Positions 9,862 to 16,475 of a DNA stretch of 32,414 nt are shown here, in pieces; the first letter of the stretch is position 1; each line of letters begins with the position of its first letter. The notes under the pieces were generated by a model. The model ran no database searches. It was not told the origin of the DNA and worked only from the letters and a program-made list of their open reading frames with translations. The translations under genes were made by a program, and so were the position numbers. Origin of the DNA: Firmicutes bacterium UBA6226 (lineage in GTDB: Bacteria; Bacillota_A; Clostridia; Peptostreptococcales; Acidaminobacteraceae); contig DJWQ01000116.1 in assembly GCA_002441045.1 (NCBI GenBank), positions 2,927-35,340 of the forward strand. The letters are read 5' to 3'.

Positions 9862-10230
9862 ATGATCAATCAAAACACAAATAACAAGTGTCTGCATACA
9901 CTTTTAGAGGCATTATCTGAAGCGACAGGTTTTGATCTCCAAACTTCTGAACTTGTGATTAATACTTATATCGATCAAACTAAAAACATCATTGATGACC
10001 TGAATTCATCTGTCGAGCAATTGGTGAAAGAACAGTCAAATGAAGCGTTATTAGCACATATTGCAAGACAGGCACATAAGCTAAAGGGGTCTTCGGGGAA
10101 TGTAAGAGAGTTTAAAATGATGGCTATGGCAGAGCAAACGGAGCACGCCTGTAAAGCCTCAAGGGTAGATGAAATTTTTCCGATTATAAAGCAAATGAGT
10201 GTTCATTTTAAATGTTACTTAGAAAATTAG
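9862..10230 (+). CDS. Stand-alone histidine phosphotransfer (HPt) protein
   Basis: The 122-residue, all-helical small protein has the HPt signature AHKLKGSSGN around phosphoacceptor His72. HPt proteins shuttle phosphate between receiver domains in multistep relays. AAAGGAG sits before the ATG. It lies between a single receiver and a second hybrid kinase in one operon, so the likely path is hybrid kinase receiver to His72 to the stand-alone regulator. The spacing to the next gene is minimal: its stop TAG abuts the weak Shine-Dalgarno AGGTGA of that gene. Confidence 0.9.
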   Translation: MINQNTNNKCLHTLLEALSEATGFDLQTSELVINTYIDQTKNIIDDLNSSVEQLVKEQSNEALLAHIARQAHKLKGSSGNVREFKMMAMAEQTEHACKASRVDEIFPIIKQMSVHFKCYLEN

Positions 10231-10239
10231 GTGAACTAT

Positions 10240-12588
10240 ATGATAAAAAAGAGTAGATTTACTAATCTTGAACATCAATTCTTCAAAAAGAATCCTACCC
10301 CAATACTAATTATCTCACCTGATTCGGGTAATATTATTGATGCAAATCCTTCTGCTTGCCATTTTTACGGCTATAGTTTAAATGAAATTCAAATGCTTAA
10401 AATTTCAGATATTAATATGGCAACAGAAGAAACTATAAAACTTGAGATGAAAAAAGTTGTCGTTGAGAATCGGAACTATTTTAATTTTCAACATCGATTA
10501 TTTGATGGCACGATTAAAGAGGTTGAAGTTCATGCGACATCTATTGAGTTTGAAGGTGAAAATGTTATTTTTTCGATGGTAACTGACATCTCTCAAAGGA
10601 TGGCACAAAGTGATTATCTTATTCAGAAAACACGATCACAAGAAATTCAGATAAAACTGAGTGAAGAAAAATTTCAAGATATCTTTGATAACACGCCAGC
10701 AGGTATTTTTAGTTTTACAGAGACAGGGGAAATAAAGGAATGCAATCAGGAATTTGTCAGAATTATGGGATCGACAAGACAAGCACTATTAAACCTAAAT
10801 ATTTTTCATTTGCCAAACCTAGAAGTGCGCCGTGCAATTGCCAAATGCTTAACAGGTGTAAAAAGTCAATTTGAAGGCTATTATAATTCAGTGACAGGGC
10901 ATAAAGAAAGTTATCTGTCTGCTATTTTTACCCCTTTGTTTTCTTACGAGAAAAAAATAATAGGCGGATTAGGGCTTGTAAATGATATATCAAAGCTTAA
11001 GGATGCTGAAATTGAAATGTACAGTCAGAAAACAGCATTTGAAGCCCTTTTTAGAAATGCGCCAATCGCTATTGTTCAAATTGACTCTAACCATCGTACG
11101 CTTGCGGTGAATGAGGCTTTTACAAGCGTTTTTGGATATTCTGCTGAAGAGGTTATCGGTAATGAGATTGAGGATTTTGTTGCATCTGACCGGGTTAGAC
11201 CTGAAACGCTTAAAAATAATAATTTAATATTTGAAGGTGAGAGTGTTCAGTGTACTGGGATAAGAAGCAATAAAAAAGGTGAAGAGCTTATAATGGAGAT
11301 AATCGGTGTTCCTATAAAAATTAACGATGAGGTCGTAGGTGGGTTTTCACTCTACACAGATGTTTCTTTAAGAGAAAAAAATCGAGAAGAACTAATTAGA
11401 GCAAAGCAAGTTGCTGAAGAAGCTAAGAAGACAGCTGAAAGTGCAAATAACGCAAAGAGTTATTTTTTAGCAAATATGTCTCATGAAATCCGAACGCCTA
11501 TGAACGGTTTAATTGGTGTGCTTCAACTTTTAAAGGAAACTCAAATAGATGAATCTCAGAGGCGATACATAGAGTTAGCTGATTTTTCTGCTGAAGCACT
11601 TTTGAAACTTGTAACAGAAATTATGGACTATACAAAACTTGAAGCAGATCGAATGCGTCTTGAAAAAATAGATTTTAATTTAAAGAAATTATTGAACAAT
11701 ATTGTTAAACTTTATCAAGTCGCAACAGTACAAAAAAATGTTAAAATAGAATTAGCCTTTGATGAACGATTGCCATTAAATGTAAAAGGAGATAGTTTTA
11801 GGTTAAAACAAGTATTATCAAACCTAATCGGAAATGCAGTCAAATTTACAAATGAAGGTATTATCAAAGTAAAAGTGCAACTAGAAAACAGTTTTGATGA
11901 GCATGCCTATCTTATACGGTTTACCATTTCAGATACTGGAATTGGAATTCCCAAAGATAAGTTGGATCATTTATTTAAAAGATTTGTACAAGTGGATGAG
12001 AGTACTTCTAGACAATTTGGTGGAAGTGGATTAGGTCTAGCGATTTCTAAAGGGATTGTTGAACTCATGTGTGGAGAAATGCATGTGGAAAGTACTTATG
12101 GTGAGGGGAGTACTTTCAGTTTTACTTGTATTTTAGAACAATCTATGGAAATTATGGATATTGATACTTTAGAGGATAAAACTATAAGGCTACCTTTGTT
12201 AGAAGGCTTGAGTGTTTTAATTGTGGACGACGATATGACAAGTCGCGTTTTGGTAAATCAAGTTTTACAGAAAAAAGGATGGTATACCACTATGGCTGTC
12301 AATGGTGAAGATGCGATCCAAAAAGTTGAGGAGGAGTTGTTTGACGTCATCCTAATGGATTGTCAAATGCCCATCGTCGATGGATATGAGGCAAGTAAAA
12401 AAATCCGTGGATTGAAAAATTCAAACCAGTTTACACCGATTATCGCCATGACGGCACATGCGCTTAACGGCGATTCGAAAAAATGTATGGAAGCAGGGAT
12501 GGATGGCTATTTATCAAAACCGATCAATTATGAAACCTTAATTGTATCTATTAACGCACTTGTAACTGAACACAGAAATAAACATTGA
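10240..12588 (+). CDS. Cytoplasmic triple-PAS hybrid histidine kinase
   Basis: This 782-residue protein has no membrane segment or signal peptide. Three PAS domains lie at about 12-120, 142-255 and 262-380. A short coiled coil leads to HisKA with His415 in [13 protein letters not shown]. The ATPase has NLIGNAVKFT, DTGIGIP and GGSGLGLAIS. The C-terminal receiver (about 655-780) has Asp707 in LMDCQMPIVDG and the KP motif in LSKPIN. It has no fused HPt, so the adjacent stand-alone HPt is the natural acceptor. ATG 10240 is preferred over GTG 10231 because AGGTGA is at a usable distance. It is followed 13 bases later by a methyltransferase gene. The sensed signal is presumably intracellular. Confidence 0.93.
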   Translation: MIKKSRFTNLEHQFFKKNPTPILIISPDSGNIIDANPSACHFYGYSLNEIQMLKISDINMATEETIKLEMKKVVVENRNYFNFQHRLFDGTIKEVEVHATSIEFEGENVIFSMVTDISQRMAQSDYLIQKTRSQEIQIKLSEEKFQDIFDNTPAGIFSFTETGEIKECNQEFVRIMGSTRQALLNLNIFHLPNLEVRRAIAKCLTGVKSQFEGYYNSVTGHKESYLSAIFTPLFSYEKKIIGGLGLVNDISKLKDAEIEMYSQKTAFEALFRNAPIAIVQIDSNHRTLAVNEAFTSVFGYSAEEVIGNEIEDFVASDRVRPETLKNNNLIFEGESVQCTGIRSNKKGEELIMEIIGVPIKINDEVVGGFSLYTDVSLREKNREELIRAKQVAEEAKKTAESANNAKSYFLANMSHEIRTPMNGLIGVLQLLKETQIDESQRRYIELADFSAEALLKLVTEIMDYTKLEADRMRLEKIDFNLKKLLNNIVKLYQVATVQKNVKIELAFDERLPLNVKGDSFRLKQVLSNLIGNAVKFTNEGIIKVKVQLENSFDEHAYLIRFTISDTGIGIPKDKLDHLFKRFVQVDESTSRQFGGSGLGLAISKGIVELMCGEMHVESTYGEGSTFSFTCILEQSMEIMDIDTLEDKTIRLPLLEGLSVLIVDDDMTSRVLVNQVLQKKGWYTTMAVNGEDAIQKVEEELFDVILMDCQMPIVDGYEASKKIRGLKNSNQFTPIIAMTAHALNGDSKKCMEAGMDGYLSKPINYETLIVSINALVTEHRNKH

Positions 12589-12601
12589 GATAGGAGTAAC
12601 C

Positions 12602-13333
12602 ATGTTTTATAAAAATTTAGCCCCCGTATATCGCTTCGTTTTTCCAGTGGGGAATAAGGCGAATTTCTTGAAAGAACATTTGCCAGGTAGTGGCAATATT
12701 TTGGATGTTGGATCTGCGGATGGCACGATTATGTCAGCTTTTAAAGCACTTGTGCCGGATTTAAATCTAGTCGGTATTGATTTGAGTGAAGCGTTGATTG
12801 AAGAAGCGACAAAACTTTTTCCAAGTTTGTCGGAACAGTTCTCTTTAAGAGATATGAGAAATGCCAAGGCGGCTTTTGGTTTAAGTTACTTTGACGGAAT
12901 CTATTGCATCGGGAATACAATCGTTCATTTAGAGCATATAGATGACGTACTATCAGACTTCTATGACATGTTGAAACCTGGTGGTACTTTCATATTGCAA
13001 ATACTCAACTATGACAAGATATTGGCCGAAAGACCGAGTAAACTCCCCTTAATAGATAATGAACAGATAACATTTGAAAGGTTTTACAGTTATGAAGAAG
13101 GGAAGATGATGGCAGTTCCAAGGATTACATTTAGTAGTTTGCTAACGATTAAATCTGAAATGCCTATGAAATTATCAGCAGAGACCATCCTTTACCCAAT
13201 TAAGATAAAAAACCTACTAGAAAAACTGGATCTAGCAGGCTTTGAAAATCATCAACTGTATTCTGGATTTGATGGTAAGTCCTTTTCAGATAATGAATTA
13301 CCACTGATTGTGGTTACTCAGAAGGGTGTGTAA
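12602..13333 (+). CDS. Class I SAM-dependent methyltransferase, substrate unknown
   Basis: The 243-residue protein has a Rossmann-type methyltransferase core: glycine motif ILDVGSADG (33-41), acidic motif VGIDLSEALI (57-66) and the LKPGGTF turn. The remaining C-terminal region is of the kind seen in small-molecule methyltransferases. AGGAG precedes the ATG, and the gene lies 13 bases after the hybrid kinase, so it is the apparent last gene of the signalling operon. Its 3' end overlaps the convergent thioesterase gene by 20 bases. Nothing in the sequence tells the substrate. It is unrelated to CheR. Confidence 0.8.
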   Translation: MFYKNLAPVYRFVFPVGNKANFLKEHLPGSGNILDVGSADGTIMSAFKALVPDLNLVGIDLSEALIEEATKLFPSLSEQFSLRDMRNAKAAFGLSYFDGIYCIGNTIVHLEHIDDVLSDFYDMLKPGGTFILQILNYDKILAERPSKLPLIDNEQITFERFYSYEEGKMMAVPRITFSSLLTIKSEMPMKLSAETILYPIKIKNLLEKLDLAGFENHQLYSGFDGKSFSDNELPLIVVTQKGV

Positions 13334-13742
13334 AAGAGGTCAGTGTGTTAATAAAATTATCAGGAAGCTCACATGCTCTTCTTGATTGATATTCAAAAGC
13401 ATAAACGAGGTTAGATCCCTCAAATACGAGAGCTTGATCACTTTGTCTATAAAATTGATAGACCATTGTGAAGGCTCTTTTTTTTATGTCCTGAAGCCAT
13501 ACTTTAGCAAATAATTGATCATGTAAAAACACTTCTTTTTTATAATAGACATGTGACTCGCTTAATATAATGCCAATACCATCTGCAAGATAATGTTCAT
13601 CAAATCCAAAATGCTTTAAATACTTAATTCTTGCATCTTGAAAAAAGCTTAATGCCCGATCATTCCCCATATGTCCACCATAGTTGATATCGCTGATACG
13701 GACTTCAAAGTTTTCGACTAACTTTAATTCACCTATAATCAT
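13314..13742 (-). CDS. Hotdog-fold acyl-CoA thioesterase (4HBT family)
   Basis: The 142-residue protein is of single-hotdog size. The N-terminal motif DINYGGHMGND (Asp18, His24, Asn27) matches the active-site region of 4HBT/FadM-YbgC-type thioesterases, which hydrolyse acyl-CoA thioesters in the cytoplasm. SHVYYKKEVFLHDQ and the segment YQFYRQSDQ(A)LVFEGS fit the family's central strands. It begins 18 bases after the PsuK-like kinase gene with a strong GGGAGGGG upstream and is probably its operon partner. It converges on the methyltransferase gene with a 20-base 3' overlap. The physiological acyl substrate is unknown. Confidence 0.85.
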   Translation of the reverse strand: MIIGELKLVENFEVRISDINYGGHMGNDRALSFFQDARIKYLKHFGFDEHYLADGIGIILSESHVYYKKEVFLHDQLFAKVWLQDIKKRAFTMVYQFYRQSDQALVFEGSNLVYAFEYQSRRACELPDNFINTLTSFTHPSE

Positions 13743-13760
13743 CTTATATATAGCCCCTCC

Positions 13761-14708
13761 CTAAAACTGGGTGTCTACCCATTCGGTGGTAGACACGATA
13801 TTTTTAACTGTATCGATAGACATATTCGGATGGATGGTACTCTCGTGGGATATGGTCAACAAACTTGCTGCAATAGCAAATTTAACCGTATCATGTAAAT
13901 TCATCTGATTCATGTACCCATAGCCAAGACCAGCTACAAAAGAATCACCAGCGCCTGTGACATTAACGACTTTTGCATGTCTTGCCATCATCACGCCACG
14001 TACATTTTCGTTGGCATAGAAGATGCCATTTTCATCTAAAGAAATAAAGACATTTGTAACACCTAAAGCGAGCAAGTCTTCTGACGCTTTCAAAAGGGAT
14101 TCAGTACTATCAAGTGGATAACCAACAATGGCTTCTGCCTCAAAACGGTTGGGTTTAATGGTATGAAAATAAGGAATTAAATGCTTAATGGACTCTGCTT
14201 TCACTGCTGAAATCGGATCTAAAACAAAATTTGTTTTCCCTTGATACGTTTTTAGGAGATGCTCAAGTAATTCAGGATTATCGGAGTCTACGAAAGTGTA
14301 TTCAGCCTTTTCAATGATTTCTGACTTAGAATCCACAAAGTGCGTATCCATTTGATCGATTCCCCACATATCTACTATAGCAGATACCATTTCACCTTTT
14401 TCATCTAAGATAGCTAGGTAGGTTGGGGTAGAACACTTTGATAAAAATAAGGAATCGGACATGTCGTATCCAATGAGCTTTGAATGTTCAATGATACTTC
14501 TACCATGATCATCATCACCTATGGCCGAAATAAACTTAGTTGATACGCCTAGTCGCGCGGTTGTTTCAGCAATATTTCGGCAGACGCCGCCCATTGATAT
14601 TTTAATACACCCTGGATTAGAGTTATGCGTTCGATACTTTACTGCTGAAAAACCAGTAATATCAACAATTGAAGCACCTAAAACCAAGATATAGGGTTGA
14701 AAATTCAT
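13761..14708 (-). CDS. psuK: PfkB-family carbohydrate kinase, probable pseudouridine kinase
   Basis: The 315-residue ribokinase-fold enzyme has the PfkB signature NVTGAGDSFVAGLGYGY, with catalytic Asp255 and the GAGD anion hole at 252-255. GGVCRNIAE (40-48), DPISAVK (164-170) and TIKPNRFEAE (183-192) together with the N-terminal SNPGxIKxxxGG pattern resemble E. coli PsuK (YeiC) as I remember it. PsuK phosphorylates pseudouridine for breakdown by PsuG. No psuG lies in this window, so the assignment is by sequence similarity only. Other nucleoside or sugar substrates remain possible. GGAGG precedes the ATG. A TATAAT at 14748-14743 on the minus strand is the likely -10. Confidence 0.75.
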   Translation of the reverse strand: MNFQPYILVLGASIVDITGFSAVKYRTHNSNPGCIKISMGGVCRNIAETTARLGVSTKFISAIGDDDHGRSIIEHSKLIGYDMSDSLFLSKCSTPTYLAILDEKGEMVSAIVDMWGIDQMDTHFVDSKSEIIEKAEYTFVDSDNPELLEHLLKTYQGKTNFVLDPISAVKAESIKHLIPYFHTIKPNRFEAEAIVGYPLDSTESLLKASEDLLALGVTNVFISLDENGIFYANENVRGVMMARHAKVVNVTGAGDSFVAGLGYGYMNQMNLHDTVKFAIAASLLTISHESTIHPNMSIDTVKNIVSTTEWVDTQF

Positions 14709-14742
14709 ATAAAAAGCCTCCGAAGTTTTAATAACATCAATT

Positions 14743-14748
14743 ATTATA
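14743..14748 (-). promoter_or_regulatory. Probable -10 element of the psuK-thioesterase operon
   Basis: A perfect TATAAT reads on the minus strand at 14748-14743, 35 bases before the kinase ATG. The -35 position falls on the A/T tract that also forms the U-run of the upstream terminator and matches the consensus poorly, so only the -10 is convincing. Confidence 0.4.
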
Positions 14749-14770
14749 TCAGCGATTTATAGATAGTAAA

Positions 14771-14799
14771 AGAAAAAGAACTGACATTATGCCAGTTCT
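14771..14799 (-). terminator. Intrinsic terminator after the split permease genes
   Basis: On the minus strand AGAACTGGCA pairs with TGTCAGTTCT (one G-U pair) around a three-base loop, followed by a U-run with CTTTT. The 5' arm overlaps the last codons and stop of the downstream permease gene. It separates the padR-permease operon from psuK. Confidence 0.8.
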
Positions 14800-15323
14800 G
14801 TAGCGATTCGATATACATGTTCCTTTTCATCAGTGCTCAATGCCTTCTCAAGAATGATAGCCCCAGTTAAGAAAACGGTTAAATTAGAAAGGATATGAAT
14901 AATGGTGAACTTACCACCAAAAGACGTATATTCAAACATGACCATAGGGAGTTTAGCAGTAGACCAAACCCCTAAAAAAAACAGGACATTGGATAGTTTA
15001 GCTCTCTTTTTGAGCAGTATAGCCGCAACTGGAAAGGCGGCGTAAAGAGGACCAGCCGCAAAAGAACCGAGAAAAAATGCGATGAGTAAGCCTGTTGGTC
15101 CTGAGTGTTCACCCATGTATCGAATCATGGTCTCTTTAGGTACCCATACATCTAGCAAACCAATTAATAGCATAATTGGGGGAAGGACGCTTAGCATTGT
15201 ACCAAAGTTAGAAAGCGTCAGCGTATTGGCTTTTTTACCAATATCGGGAAGAGATATATTTACGACAATTAGTAAAAAAAGTAAGAACAATGCCCATTTA
15301 TATTTTTTTATTTTCGCTTTCAT
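14787..15323 (-). CDS. Permease half-protein B (PF03773/ArsP_1-like)
   Basis: The 178-residue integral membrane protein has about five hydrophobic segments. The motif GSFAAGPLYAAFPVAAILL and the later FLGVWSTAKLPMVMFE are typical of the predicted permease family PF03773 (DUF318/ArsP_1). Full-length members of the family, with two such repeats, are about twice this size. The first half is encoded immediately upstream: its TAA shares one base with this ATG at 15323. GGAGGT at 15336-15331 supports this start over the upstream in-frame TTG at 15338. The two halves probably assemble into one transporter. The substrate is unknown; organoarsenical export is known only for some relatives. Confidence 0.75.
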   Translation of the reverse strand: MKAKIKKYKWALFLLFLLIVVNISLPDIGKKANTLTLSNFGTMLSVLPPIMLLIGLLDVWVPKETMIRYMGEHSGPTGLLIAFFLGSFAAGPLYAAFPVAAILLKKRAKLSNVLFFLGVWSTAKLPMVMFEYTSFGGKFTIIHILSNLTVFLTGAIILEKALSTDEKEHVYRIATELA

Positions 15324-15799
15324 TACATTAACCTCCAAACGAGAAGAACAAAGACAGAAGAGGCGGCAAGAGCGGTAAGGTTACGTAAAATTGCTGTCGT
15401 CTTACCAAAATACTTAATTTCTAGCCCTAAGGATACCACACCAACAGCCATAAGACTCGAAATAAACCCTGCAATTTGTGGGAAGCCAGCACCATGGGAT
15501 AATAAATTCGCTCCAAGAGGAAATGCAACAAAACTTGGCATAAAGGCTACTGAACCGATGACCATAGCTATGAGAGTTCCCCAAATCCCCGATTTTTCAC
15601 CAAGAAGCTGACTGACTGTATTGGGACTTAATATAGACAAAATAAGACCGATCCCAATCATCATTGGAATGATAGATGGCAGTAGCTTTTTAAATGAATT
15701 AAATCCAATCATAATTGCTTTTTTAGTTTTATTGCGATCCTTTAAGAATGAAATAATGGTTAGAATGCCTACTACTATATAAAAAATACTAGTTGTCAT
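15323..15799 (-). CDS. Permease half-protein A (PF03773/ArsP_1-like)
   Basis: The 158-residue membrane protein has about five hydrophobic segments. Its central motif GSVAFMPSFVAFPLGANLL is recognisably paralogous to GSFAAGPLYAAFPVAAILL in the next gene (shared G-S-x-A-x2-P-x3-A-F-P-x2-A-x-L-L), so the pair arose by duplication or by splitting of a two-repeat permease. AGAGGTG precedes the ATG. The start overlaps the end of padR by 11 bases and the stop overlaps the partner's start by one base, so all three are translationally linked. The substrate is unknown. Confidence 0.75.
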   Translation of the reverse strand: MTTSIFYIVVGILTIISFLKDRNKTKKAIMIGFNSFKKLLPSIIPMMIGIGLILSILSPNTVSQLLGEKSGIWGTLIAMVIGSVAFMPSFVAFPLGANLLSHGAGFPQIAGFISSLMAVGVVSLGLEIKYFGKTTAILRNLTALAASSVFVLLVWRLM

Positions 15800-16130
15800 G
15801 ATTCACCTCTAAACGGTCATAGGTTTTTAGGAAAAAGGATAAATTTTCAAAACGCATTAGGATGTCCTCGTGATATTCTTTTAAAGCTTCCCTTCCTAAA
15901 TCAGAGATTTCATAAAGTTTTTTCTGCTGATGGGCAGGGTCTGGAATACTTGCAATAATTAGACCATCTGATTCTAGAGCACTCAGTGCTCTATAAACAC
16001 CTGCAGTATCAAATAAACAATGTGGCATTTTGGTTTTAAGTTCATTTAAAATTCCCAAACCATAGTTAGAAGATTGAGCAAGCTCTAATAGGACAAAAGC
16101 AGGTATGTGTCTGCCAGGTTTACCTTTCAT
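15789..16130 (-). CDS. PadR-family transcriptional regulator
   Basis: The 113-residue winged-helix protein has the PadR pattern: an N-terminal helix HIPAFVLLELAQSSNYGLGIL, the recognition region GVYRALSALESDGLI and the wing with KKLYEISDLGREAL. A short C-terminal dimerisation helix makes it a compact PadR. Such proteins repress neighbouring membrane or efflux genes and often themselves. It is the first gene of the permease operon and overlaps permease A by 11 bases. Its promoter is embedded in 14-bp repeats, consistent with autoregulation. GGAG at 16140-16137 supports the ATG. The effector is unknown. Confidence 0.9.
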   Translation of the reverse strand: MKGKPGRHIPAFVLLELAQSSNYGLGILNELKTKMPHCLFDTAGVYRALSALESDGLIIASIPDPAHQQKKLYEISDLGREALKEYHEDILMRFENLSFFLKTYDRLEVNHDN

Positions 16131-16152
16131 ATTAAACTCCTTAATTATCTTT

Positions 16153-16179
16153 TGTTTTCATTAACATCTTTTGAAAACA
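16153..16179. repeat. 8-bp inverted repeat in the padR leader
   Basis: TGTTTTCA at 16153-16160 and TGAAAACA at 16172-16179 are exact inverted copies separated by 11 bases. They lie between the predicted padR -10 and its Shine-Dalgarno. The element could be a second protein-binding site or a weak leader hairpin. It has no sequence relation to the 14-bp repeats upstream. Confidence 0.35.
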
Positions 16180-16207
16180 TTTTATATGTAGTTAACACAT
16201 ATGTCAA
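16179..16207 (-). promoter_or_regulatory. padR-permease promoter
   Basis: On the minus strand a perfect -35 TTGACA (16207-16202) is followed by a 17-base spacer and -10 TAAAAT (16184-16179). It is about 50 bases upstream of the padR ATG. The -35 and spacer consist almost wholly of the 14-bp repeats, so a bound repressor would block RNA polymerase. Confidence 0.7.
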
Positions 16208-16230
16208 CTACATATATGTTAACTACATAT
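16184..16230. promoter_or_regulatory. Triple 14-bp repeat, candidate PadR operator
   Basis: ATATGTAGTTAACA at 16184-16197 is followed by TGTCAACTACATAT at 16202-16215 and TGTTAACTACATAT at 16217-16230. The first copy forms a near-perfect palindrome with the second (one mismatch, 4-base centre) and an exact inverted pair with the third. ATGT/ACAT dyads are a known feature of PadR operators. Location over the padR -35 and spacer supports autorepression. Confidence 0.65.
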
Positions 16231-16280
16231 AAAATTTTCACATTATTTTTGATTTGGTATAGACGATACGTTTGATTTTA

Positions 16281-16289
16281 TGTTAGAAT
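16281..16289 (+). promoter_or_regulatory. Candidate extended -10 for the adenine-riboswitch transcript
   Basis: TGTTAGAAT fits an extended -10 (TGnTAnAAT) about 27 bases before the aptamer. The -35 region has only a weak match (TAGACG at 16260-16265, 18-base spacer). The transcript would start near 16296, leaving a short lead-in before the aptamer. Confidence 0.4.
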
Positions 16290-16315
16290 CCATCTAATAG
16301 AAAATGAAACGTGAT

Positions 16316-16378
16316 TCGTATAACCCTGATAATATGGTTCAGGGGTCTCTACCAAGCACCTTAAACGCTTGATTACGA
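16316..16378 (+). ncRNA. Purine riboswitch aptamer, adenine type
   Basis: The aptamer matches the purine-riboswitch consensus. P1 pairs TCGTA (16316-16320) with TACGA (16374-16378). P2 pairs CCCTGA with TCAGGG around the TAATATGGT loop. The core GTCTCTACC follows, and P3 pairs CAAGC with GCTTG around ACCTTAAAC. The nucleotide equivalent to position 74, which pairs with the ligand, is T at 16373 within GATTACGA; U there specifies adenine, whereas C specifies guanine. The downstream gene encodes an adenosine/adenine deaminase, which agrees with adenine sensing. Confidence 0.93.
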
Positions 16379-16420
16379 GGAGGATACAGCTGTATTCTCT
16401 TCGTAGTCGAGCGTTTTTTT
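16363..16420 (+). terminator. Riboswitch expression platform: long intrinsic terminator
   Basis: A dyad centred near 16389/16390 pairs AAACGCTTGATTACGA (16363-16378) with TCGTAGTCGAGCGTTT (16401-16416) and continues inward to the tip with only G-U wobbles, followed by a T-run to 16420. The 5' arm contains the P3 loop end, the 3' strand of P3, the specificity nucleotide and the 3' strand of P1, so aptamer and terminator are mutually exclusive. Ligand binding should favour readthrough, giving a transcriptional ON switch, the logic described for pbuE (ydhL) of B. subtilis. Confidence 0.9.
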
Positions 16421-16475
16421 ATTAAGCGACAATTTGCTTGTGGTAAAAACAGAATCACTTACAAAGGAGATTTCG

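Noticed and set aside
9414..9869. A 151-codon minus-strand open frame opposite the lone response regulator
   Set aside because: It is antisense to a receiver gene with all conserved residues and a good ribosome site, and the translation has no recognisable family.
13460..13490. T-rich tract as a terminator for the signalling operon
   Set aside because: The T-run at about 13476-13483 has no stable GC-rich hairpin before it and lies well inside the convergent thioesterase gene.
15082..15378. A 98-codon plus-strand frame opposite the split permease genes
   Set aside because: It is antisense to both permease halves, which have paralogous motifs, ribosome sites and overlapping starts; this frame has none.
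15323..15799. Permease halves as one frameshifted gene
   Set aside because: Each half has its own ribosome site and a normal N-terminal hydrophobic segment, and the stop/start overlap is of the coupled type; a single-base error looks unlikely, though not excluded.
16184..16230. Repeats upstream of padR as a CRISPR or mobile-element end
   Set aside because: Only three 14-bp units with tiny spacers, tied to a promoter; no cas genes, transposase or target duplication.
16311..16420. Guanine or 2'-deoxyguanosine riboswitch
   Set aside because: The specificity position is U rather than C, and the gene is an adenine-compound deaminase.
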